Below are positions 59,013 through 64,000 of a stretch of 64,000 nt of DNA, in pieces. This DNA comes from Pseudomonas sp. MRSN 12121 (GTDB lineage Bacteria > Pseudomonadota > Gammaproteobacteria > Pseudomonadales > Pseudomonadaceae), in the NCBI RefSeq assembly GCF_000931465.1, contig NZ_CP010892.1:2170001-2234000 (forward strand). Direction: 5' to 3'. The notes below the pieces were generated by a model, which was not told where the DNA came from, searched no databases, and saw only the letters and a list, made by a program, of their open reading frames with translations. The number at the start of each line of letters is the position of its first letter. The first letter of the stretch is position 1. Made by a program: the position numbers and the translations under genes.

Positions 59013-59302
59013 ACAGGTGCGGCCTCCGTTTCCAGTTGATCAAGCAGATCAGGTTGATCATTGGCGGTTTTCATTGCCTGGCGACGAATGACCACATCTG
59101 CAACTGGCAGCTTTACAGCGGGGTTGGGCATGCCGCTGGGGCTCAGTTCGTGGGTCATTTGAAATTCAGCACGCACCGCCCAGCCGCAGGCTTCGTTGGT
59201 GCATTGCATGTAGGTGATGCGCAAAAAAATATGCTGGCCTTCGCTGGTGCGGATGCGCATGCGTCCGTGGCAGTGAGGGCAGACGAGCTTGTAGGTGCTC
59301 AA
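59009..59302 (-). CDS. Ogr/Delta-like zinc-finger regulator
   Basis: 97 residues. A four-Cys zinc finger is clear: LVCPHCHGRMRIRTS at the start and YMQCTNEACGW later, followed by MTHELSPSGMPNPAVKLP. This is the Ogr/Delta family pattern; P2 Ogr activates late promoters through RNA polymerase alpha. In P2 it lies beside gene D, but here it is inside the early operon. It overlaps the YmfL-like gene upstream and the next gene downstream by four bases each. Confidence 0.82.
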   Translation of the reverse strand: MSTYKLVCPHCHGRMRIRTSEGQHIFLRITYMQCTNEACGWAVRAEFQMTHELSPSGMPNPAVKLPVADVVIRRQAMKTANDQPDLLDQLETEAAPV

Positions 59303-59772
59303 TGTTTTGGCCCCCGGCTATGCAGCAGAATCGTTGCCAGGACTTCGGAGTGACGAGCCGCCATGTAGTGGCTGTGAGCGCGCAAAATCGCCTCAGCTTC
59401 GTCCCGCTCGATGACGCCGTCGTCCAGTGCCTTCGCAATGATCTGGTCGACCACACCGCGCTTGGCTGCAGCACGTACTGAGCGGTTGTAGAGGTCTACG
59501 TTGTCCAGTGTTTCAGGTTTGGCGAGGGGGACGAACATGCCGCCGTACATCGCCGCGATGTATTCCGGCAGGTAGGTGGTGCCCATGTCCTGCTCTAACA
59601 GATGGATCTGTTCATCGCTCAAGGGCCGACTGCCGGCGTTTTCGTAAATGTGGTTGTCGAACTTCTTGAGTTCGTATCCAAGGCGGGCTGCAGCGCATTC
59701 CCGGCCACCTTCGTAGTCGTTGATCACTGCGCTCATTACTTGGCGCTTGGTCGCTAGAACTGGGCGTTTCAT
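59299..59772 (-). CDS. YmfL-like phage regulatory protein
   Basis: 157 residues starting MKRPVLATKRQVMSAVINDY, then GGRECAAARLGYELKKFDNH and IYENAGSRPLSDEQIHLLEQ. This is the YmfL/CII-like DNA-binding family that follows Cro genes in several prophages. The C-terminal half is helical (DQIIAKALDDGVIERDEAEA). I start at ATG 59772 by similarity to the family; an ATG eight codons earlier is possible. It is second in the early operon after the Cro-like gene. Confidence 0.75.
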   Translation of the reverse strand: MKRPVLATKRQVMSAVINDYEGGRECAAARLGYELKKFDNHIYENAGSRPLSDEQIHLLEQDMGTTYLPEYIAAMYGGMFVPLAKPETLDNVDLYNRSVRAAAKRGVVDQIIAKALDDGVIERDEAEAILRAHSHYMAARHSEVLATILLHSRGPKH

Positions 59773-59812
59773 CTTCTGGTTTCTCCCTGGAGTCATCGCC
59801 CCTACAGTCGTT

Positions 59813-60073
59813 TCATACAGCCGGTGCTGAGATTTGCTCAGTGCGTTCCGAAAGTATTCCTGGCAACACTTCTTTGCCGATCACCCGGGACAGGTCTCGC
59901 AGGATTTGGAACGTCAACCGTCCGCGTGGCAGCTTGTTGTGCCCCGCCCAGCGCTGAACCACCTGCGTCACTGTGCGCACCTCGTAGCCATGACTGAGGG
60001 CAAACTGGCGGAAATTGCTGCCACGCTCAATTAGCCGTGCTTGGATCTGGCGCTTTTCCATGGCTTGGCTCAT
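59813..60073 (-). CDS. Cro-like DNA-binding protein
   Basis: 86 residues starting MSQAMEKRQIQARLIERGSN. A helix-turn-helix can be read around FRQFALSHGYEVRTVTQVVQ and RWAGHNKLPRGRLTFQILRD, of the type found in Cro-like proteins opposite CI. It is the first gene of the leftward early operon and is divergent from the CI-like gene across 89 bases. AGGAA precedes the ATG. Its exact operator is not known. Confidence 0.68.
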   Translation of the reverse strand: MSQAMEKRQIQARLIERGSNFRQFALSHGYEVRTVTQVVQRWAGHNKLPRGRLTFQILRDLSRVIGKEVLPGILSERTEQISAPAV

Positions 60074-60108
60074 GGTTGATGTGTTCCTAGTTGGTTAAGA
60101 TGTACTCA

Positions 60109-60158
60109 TTGCGCATAAGCCTATTTATTCTATCTAAATAAATCAAGCGGTATTTATT
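60109..60158. promoter_or_regulatory. CI/Cro control region
   Basis: AT-rich divergent region. An inverted repeat ATTTATT (60123-60129) / AATAAAT (60137-60143), plus a third ATTTATT at 60152-60158, looks like operator sites. A rightward promoter is suggested by TTGCGC (60109-60114), 16 bases, TATCTA (60131-60136). These assignments are by eye only. Confidence 0.45.
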
Positions 60159-60162
60159 CAAA

Positions 60163-60579
60163 ATGCAGAAAAAGTCTCTGGACGCCGTGCTTGAACGCTT
60201 GATGACGGTCTTTGCCGTTGAAAGTGATAGCGAACTCGCCCGCAAGCTGGACGTAAATCGGCAGACGCTGGGAAGCTGGCGCAGCCGGCGATCCATTCCT
60301 TATGCGTTATGCGTAAGCGTAAGCGAGGCTGAAGGCGTATCTCTTGATTGGTTGCTAACGGGAGAGGGGTCAATGTTGCGAGGTATGTCAGCTGGGAAAG
60401 CTGAATCACCAGCTACTAGCCCGCAGGAAGAGGCAATCCTGGCTCTATTCCGGTCGTTAGAAGAGAACGACAGGCGGGAGATACAGAGCGCTGCTGAAGA
60501 AAAGAAACGCATAAGGGACATCGAGCAGCGCCTAAAGGATTTAACGGAAGCCCTTGCGGCCAGCAAACGGCCAGCATAG
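60163..60579 (+). CDS. CI-like phage repressor
   Basis: 138 residues. The N-terminal helix-turn-helix (LERLMTVFAVESDSELARKL, then DVNRQTLGSWRSRRSIPYAL, then SVSEAEGVSLDWLLTGEG) matches the CI repressor helix-turn-helix family. The tail is a Glu/Arg-rich coiled coil (ENDRREIQSAAEEKKRIRDI), so there is no LexA-like peptidase domain. It is therefore not self-cleaving and induction would need another route. It keeps the element silent and its promoter probably also feeds the genes to its right. Confidence 0.82.
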   Translation: MQKKSLDAVLERLMTVFAVESDSELARKLDVNRQTLGSWRSRRSIPYALCVSVSEAEGVSLDWLLTGEGSMLRGMSAGKAESPATSPQEEAILALFRSLEENDRREIQSAAEEKKRIRDIEQRLKDLTEALAASKRPA

Positions 60580-60854
60580 TCTGTACCCATTAGGAATGGA
60601 TTGGCGAGATATGGATGGCCGAGCCTGCTTCTCATATTGATGCTCAAGCTGTTGGCCAACTGCCCACGGCGCCCTCTACTACATAAGGACGTGTTTATGC
60701 TTAAAAAATTGAGATCTTCAAAAAATTCGCATTCACTCTTGATTGTTGAAGTGCGGAATAATCAAGTGTGCGGCGTAAAACCTTAGATTGAAAATATAAA
60801 TAATTATTGGGCGATTAGCGTCCCAAATTTTACCGTAAGTAATGGGGAAGATTT
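60580..60854 (+). other. AT-rich stretch between the repressor and the three-gene cassette
   Basis: A 29-codon Lys-rich frame starting at ATG 60697 with AAGGA seven bases upstream (MLKKLRSSKNSHSLLIVEVR) is the only candidate gene, and weak. The last 60 bases are very AT-rich and may hold a promoter for the cassette. No terminator was seen. Confidence 0.3.
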
Positions 60855-61928
60855 ATGGCGGGGCTTGAAGAGTTTTTAGCTGGGTTGGAAGGAAGACTTA
60901 ATATTCATACAGTCCAGCAGATTCTACGAGTCAATAACTTATTGTCTGCTCGGAGTTGGTCTGAGCTTCACATGATAATTAAAGGAGCTGTCGCTAAAAA
61001 TCCTCTTATCTTAGAGAAGCTAAAAGACGCGTTGCAAATGCAGCAGATTTGTGACTTGAAAGCGGTATCGTACTTTTTAGTGGCGCCGGCTCACGCGGAC
61101 AATATTTTAAAAAGTGTTCGCTCCGTCGAGGTAGTACCATCGCCTATGAGTGCAGCTTTTCCGTTAGTTGTAAGTGCAGACATTCTTGAAAAGGATGATG
61201 GTGCCTTAAAAATAGTAAAAGTATTTAGTGATGATAATGGTGCTGGGTTAATACTTTCAAGGGTTCGCCGCTTTACACTTAGTAATGATATTTTGCGCGA
61301 TAATTTCTCTCAAGAGCTACGAGATCAGTTTCCGCAAGCAGAAAAAATTATTGAAGTAAAAGCTTATGATAGACAAACTTTTGATGTTGTCTATTTTAAT
61401 CGAGTTAAGTCGATAATTGAGTTGCGTGCAGACATGACGCGTGATACTGGAATGCCTCAAACTAGTGGTCAATTGAAAAAGTCGGTTGATGATTTGAAGT
61501 TTTTTTCACAAAAGCTGCTTGCGACTTTTTCAAATGGGTTTGTACTGGGTCCACCTATAAACTTGCTACCGGTTGCTAAAGGCTTATACACAGATATGTC
61601 AGGTGCTATAAAACGCATTGGGTTTGCTACCGAGACGGAGTCTGTCAAACGTGAGACAATGAAAGCAGGTGTTGACCTGAGGAGTGAGTTGTTTCACAAA
61701 ACTGGGGCTCAGGCGATTGATCACAAAATGTCAATCTTTGAGGTGGCGATTCAATGGCATCGCATGGATATAGATAAAGTTGATAGTAAGCCAGAGCTGC
61801 ATATTCCAGGAAGTTATAGAGATTATGTGCAGATTGGTGCACGAACCGACTATGCTATTGTCAAAGGAATGCGTACCTATGATGATTCTAACTTTGTACT
61901 AAATAAGATAATGTCATATAAGCCATGA
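60855..61928 (+). CDS. unrecognised AT-rich cassette gene A
   Basis: A 357-residue cytosolic protein, first of three coupled genes with far lower GC than the rest of the window. It starts MAGLEEFLAGLEGRLNIHTV after GGGGAAG. It reads as helical at the ends with a beta-rich middle (SAAFPLVVSADILEKDDGAL, FDVVYFNRVKSIIELRADMT). No kinase, helicase, nuclease or membrane motif is visible and I do not recognise the family. Its stop overlaps gene B (ATGA). It could be a sensor or regulatory subunit of the module; that is speculation from its position. Confidence 0.75.
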   Translation: MAGLEEFLAGLEGRLNIHTVQQILRVNNLLSARSWSELHMIIKGAVAKNPLILEKLKDALQMQQICDLKAVSYFLVAPAHADNILKSVRSVEVVPSPMSAAFPLVVSADILEKDDGALKIVKVFSDDNGAGLILSRVRRFTLSNDILRDNFSQELRDQFPQAEKIIEVKAYDRQTFDVVYFNRVKSIIELRADMTRDTGMPQTSGQLKKSVDDLKFFSQKLLATFSNGFVLGPPINLLPVAKGLYTDMSGAIKRIGFATETESVKRETMKAGVDLRSELFHKTGAQAIDHKMSIFEVAIQWHRMDIDKVDSKPELHIPGSYRDYVQIGARTDYAIVKGMRTYDDSNFVLNKIMSYKP

Positions 61929-62323
61929 TTTCTAAAACTCTACTATTTCAAAAAATCGAGTCTGAGGTTGCGCACCTCAGAATAGATTATTGCTGTAAGG
62001 AAATAGTAGAGCATATTCTTTCCTCCCAGGAAAAGAGACCGGTATTCAGCTATTCAGATTTTATCAATGTTCTGGGTGGTGAGTGCTCAATTGAGCAGGT
62101 TCAACTGTGCTTGAATTTTCTAAAGTCGACGCCGATTAACCTTATCGAGCAGTGTTATCGGTACGTTGATGAGGACGTGATTTATGATGTTTCTGTGGAG
62201 GAACTTCAAGCAGCATTTATGAACGGATCCCTTAATATTGAGGATAGGGGGTATCCGGATCGAGATTATCAGTCAAAAGTTTATGTTGTTTTTGTAGCGG
62301 ATAAAGCGGTGGTCGAGGGATGA
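61925..62323 (+). CDS. unrecognised AT-rich cassette gene B
   Basis: 132 residues starting MISKTLLFQKIESEVAHLRI. The first 70 residues are helical (CKEIVEHILSSQEKRPVFSY, then SIEQVQLCLNFLKSTPINLI), compatible with a small winged-helix domain. The rest is acidic (YRYVDEDVIYDVSVEELQAA). Both ends overlap the neighbours by four bases, so it is made in step with A and C. No known family could be assigned. Confidence 0.72.
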   Translation: MISKTLLFQKIESEVAHLRIDYCCKEIVEHILSSQEKRPVFSYSDFINVLGGECSIEQVQLCLNFLKSTPINLIEQCYRYVDEDVIYDVSVEELQAAFMNGSLNIEDRGYPDRDYQSKVYVVFVADKAVVEG

Positions 62324-62955
62324 ATCCAACTATCGCCGATATTTTGAGTCTACCTGATGAGAACCCGGTTAAACAGGCTCTTCTGAGCGCAGGAATTGGC
62401 TGCTTATATGATGATTTTTGTAACAGAGTGGAATCAGCTATTTTAGAGGGGATTATTCATTTTGAAGATAACAAGCCTTATTTTAAAGGGCTGGGTGAGG
62501 ATGCATTAACTGTTACCTTGGCATTTGGTCTAAAAATGAAAGGTTTTACCGCTGATCATGATAATTACAGAAATGGGCATTGTGACCTGGTTGTGAAGGA
62601 AGGTTTTTATGAGTGGCATGGAGAGGCTAAGTTGGATACCGGGCCAGGCTATGTAATGGAAGGATTTCGTCAGCTATGCGACAGATATTCGCCAGGTGGA
62701 CCTAATAGTCATCGTGGTGGTTTGATAATTTATACAAAAAAACGTGATAAGCTAAAAATATTAAAGACGTGGGCTGCTCGGATTGTGAAAGATTATGAAG
62801 TTGCTGTGAGTTTTTCAGATATTTGTAAGCATACGCTAACAACTAAAAGTGTTCATAAGCATACTGCTAGTGGTCTCGATTATAAAATTAGGCATCTCCC
62901 TATTAGTTTTTATCATAAGCCTTCAGATAAGAGTGCAAGAAATAGGAAGTCCTGA
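62320..62955 (+). CDS. putative PD-(D/E)XK nuclease, cassette gene C
   Basis: 211 residues. The spacing of E in GLGEDALTVTLAFGLKMKGF, D in GHCDLVVKEGFYEWHGEAK and the ExK of HGEAKLDTGPGYVMEGFRQL fits the PD-(D/E)XK nuclease core (E...D...ExK), the fold of many restriction enzymes. Then come a Gly-rich loop (GGPNSHRGGLIIYTKKRDKL) and a basic C-terminal tail (YHKPSDKSARNRKS). The start overlaps gene B (ATGA). A nuclease as the third subunit suggests an effector for a phage-defence module. Confidence 0.72.
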   Translation: MNPTIADILSLPDENPVKQALLSAGIGCLYDDFCNRVESAILEGIIHFEDNKPYFKGLGEDALTVTLAFGLKMKGFTADHDNYRNGHCDLVVKEGFYEWHGEAKLDTGPGYVMEGFRQLCDRYSPGGPNSHRGGLIIYTKKRDKLKILKTWAARIVKDYEVAVSFSDICKHTLTTKSVHKHTASGLDYKIRHLPISFYHKPSDKSARNRKS

Positions 62956-62977
62956 AAATTAGAAATCAATTATCGTG

Positions 62978-64000
62978 TTAATGATAAATGCTTTTTAGTC
63001 TTTGCCATTCTCGGTCAACAGCTCGTTTCGCTGTTTTCTCACTGGCATAAAGCCACTTCAGCCGTCTCGGCTCTGCCTGATCCCCCGCAGTAACAGTCTT
63101 TTCTTTACCGGTTTTCTGGTCGCGGTAATACGCGATGATCCCCGTGTAATCGCCCTTGCTCTCTTCCGCCAGATCTTCAACGTTGTCCTCCGGCAATTTG
63201 CTCTCCAGCTCTAGGCTGACGGTATAGCCGCCGTCCGGGCTCAGGTTATGCTGCACGTTGCCGCCGTACCAGATGATCTCGTCGATTTCCGCTTTAACGC
63301 CCTGGAGCGTGTAGGTCAGTTCTGGGATTAGATCCGGCCGGCCCATCGCGAGCGTGTAGCTGAGCGTGGCACTGCCGCGTTGCAGGCGTCGAAACTCGGC
63401 CCTTGCAGCCCTCAGCGCTGACTGCTGGTCGCTGTAGGTATGACGCAGGTCTTTGAGGTTCTCGCCGCCGCCGGCAATCGCTTCCTGTTTCTTGGCGCTG
63501 TGCACGTCGTAGAAATACGCGCGCACGCCGTCGTAGCTGTCGCGATCCGCCTGCAGGTAGCGGTGTTGATCGCCGTCGGCGCGTGTGAGGGTAATGTGGG
63601 GCAGGGGAAGCCCACTGGCGGTCTTGCCGCCGCCTGCAGGGATGCACAGCAAACACCCTGCCTTCACGCTGGCCACCGCATCGAATTCTTCGCCCAGGCG
63701 CGTGATCAGGTTGGCGTCCGATTCGTTGGCCTGGTCGAGCTGCAGGATCGGCAACGCACCGAGCGCGCCGGCCACGGTCGAGGTGAGGTTGTTTCCCATG
63801 GCGATATCGCCCATGACTTTACCCAGTGTGGTGTTGCTCCAGCTGCGCTCGCGCTTGGTCTTCAGCCCTTTGCGCAGGTCTGCTGATCGAGCGCGGATGC
63901 TGAGTACATCTGGCGCGCCGCTGTGCTCTGTCTCGTCGACGGTGTAGGTGCCCTTGTCCACCAGGCCGGTGTCGCTCCAGCCCAACCACAAGCGAAGTAT
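62978..64000 (-). CDS. phage late control D / tail protein (gpD family), N-terminus cut by window edge
   Basis: 341 codons from the right edge to the stop at 62978. Motifs typical of P2 gpD are DETEHSGAPDVLSIRARSAD, then KGLKTKRERSWSNTTLGKVM and ESDANLITRLGEEFDAVASV; the C-terminus ends REWQRLKSIYH. GpD sits at the hub of contractile tails. The N-terminal 50 or so residues are outside the window; the apparent TTG start at 63991 is not real. It faces the cassette, separated by only 22 bases. Confidence 0.85.
   Translation of the reverse strand: MLRLWLGWSDTGLVDKGTYTVDETEHSGAPDVLSIRARSADLRKGLKTKRERSWSNTTLGKVMGDIAMGNNLTSTVAGALGALPILQLDQANESDANLITRLGEEFDAVASVKAGCLLCIPAGGGKTASGLPLPHITLTRADGDQHRYLQADRDSYDGVRAYFYDVHSAKKQEAIAGGGENLKDLRHTYSDQQSALRAARAEFRRLQRGSATLSYTLAMGRPDLIPELTYTLQGVKAEIDEIIWYGGNVQHNLSPDGGYTVSLELESKLPEDNVEDLAEESKGDYTGIIAYYRDQKTGKEKTVTAGDQAEPRRLKWLYASEKTAKRAVDREWQRLKSIYH

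Larger units (their letters stand above)
50700..64000. mobile_element. prophage or integrative element at dusA, left part
   Basis: Runs from the dusA junction past the right window edge. It contains a tyrosine integrase next to dusA, a leftward early operon (PrtN-like, PP-loop protein, DUF2786, small proteins, primase/helicase, Ogr-like, YmfL-like, Cro-like), a divergent CI-like repressor, an AT-rich three-gene cassette and a tail protein of the late control D family. The tail gene suggests a contractile-tail (myovirus or tailocin-type) element. The far end and most structural genes are not visible. Confidence 0.9.

Noticed and set aside
60601..60786. 61-codon gene downstream of the CI-like repressor
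   Set aside because: The first half has no RBS; only the 29-codon frame from 60697 has one and it is too short and plain to call as a gene.

Overview
The window is chromosomal DNA of a Pseudomonas, most likely of the P. fluorescens/protegens/chlororaphis lineage. It is GC-rich, and gene content and order agree with the Pseudomonas core (for example topA - sulA - lexA - psrA - nagZ and copS/copR - cupredoxin - queF - mlaA - rssB/rssC - tal - dusA). Family assignments come from reading the translations; no database search was run. No rRNA, tRNA or CRISPR array was seen.

Region 1 (1-50750) is the core chromosome. It starts with a truncated MATE efflux pump, then pdxB (vitamin B6), an MsbA-type ABC exporter, the lytic transglycosylase slt, the ABC-F ATPase uup and a universal stress protein. 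The fatty-acid beta-oxidation operon fadBA follows, then topA, a LemA operon, the SOS pair lexA-sulA with two LexA boxes, and psrA with an operator overlapping its own promoter. Next come nagZ and an mfd - csiV - SNF2 helicase operon, a long-form GAPDH, an MFS carboxylate transporter, apbE, sthA, a GDPD phosphodiesterase, a PilZ-like protein and the lipoprotein-release cluster lolC-lolD-lolE. The copper block copS/copR and a Met/His-rich cupredoxin stand head to head around a cop-box-like site. queF, a HAD-like protein lacking its nucleophile, mlaA, a PilZ protein, rssB-rssC, tal and dusA complete the block. Strong hairpin terminators separate most convergent units, and two REP-type palindromes lie at 31.6 and 40.7 kb.

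Region 2 (about 50.7 kb to the right edge) is the left part of a prophage or related integrative element inserted at the 5' end of dusA. The tyrosine integrase is divergent from dusA, whose first codons now come from the element. A long leftward early operon (59-52 kb) encodes a Cro-like protein, a YmfL-like regulator, an Ogr-like zinc finger, a 937-residue primase/helicase, several small proteins, a DUF2786 protein, a PAPS-reductase-like PP-loop protein and a PrtN-like activator. Three genes of this operon share a repeated leader: a hairpin with an invariant loop followed by an identical ribosome-binding site. A CI-like repressor is divergent from the Cro-like gene. The right edge cuts a tail gene of the late control D (P2 gpD) family, so the element looks like a myovirus-type phage or tailocin relative.

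The most interesting novel candidate is at 60855-62955. Three AT-rich genes, translationally coupled by ATGA overlaps, lie directly behind the CI-like repressor and read the same way. The last has an E...D...ExK pattern typical of PD-(D/E)XK nucleases; the first two were not recognised. Position, composition and architecture fit a lysogenically expressed phage-defence or superinfection-exclusion module, but that function is inferred, not shown.
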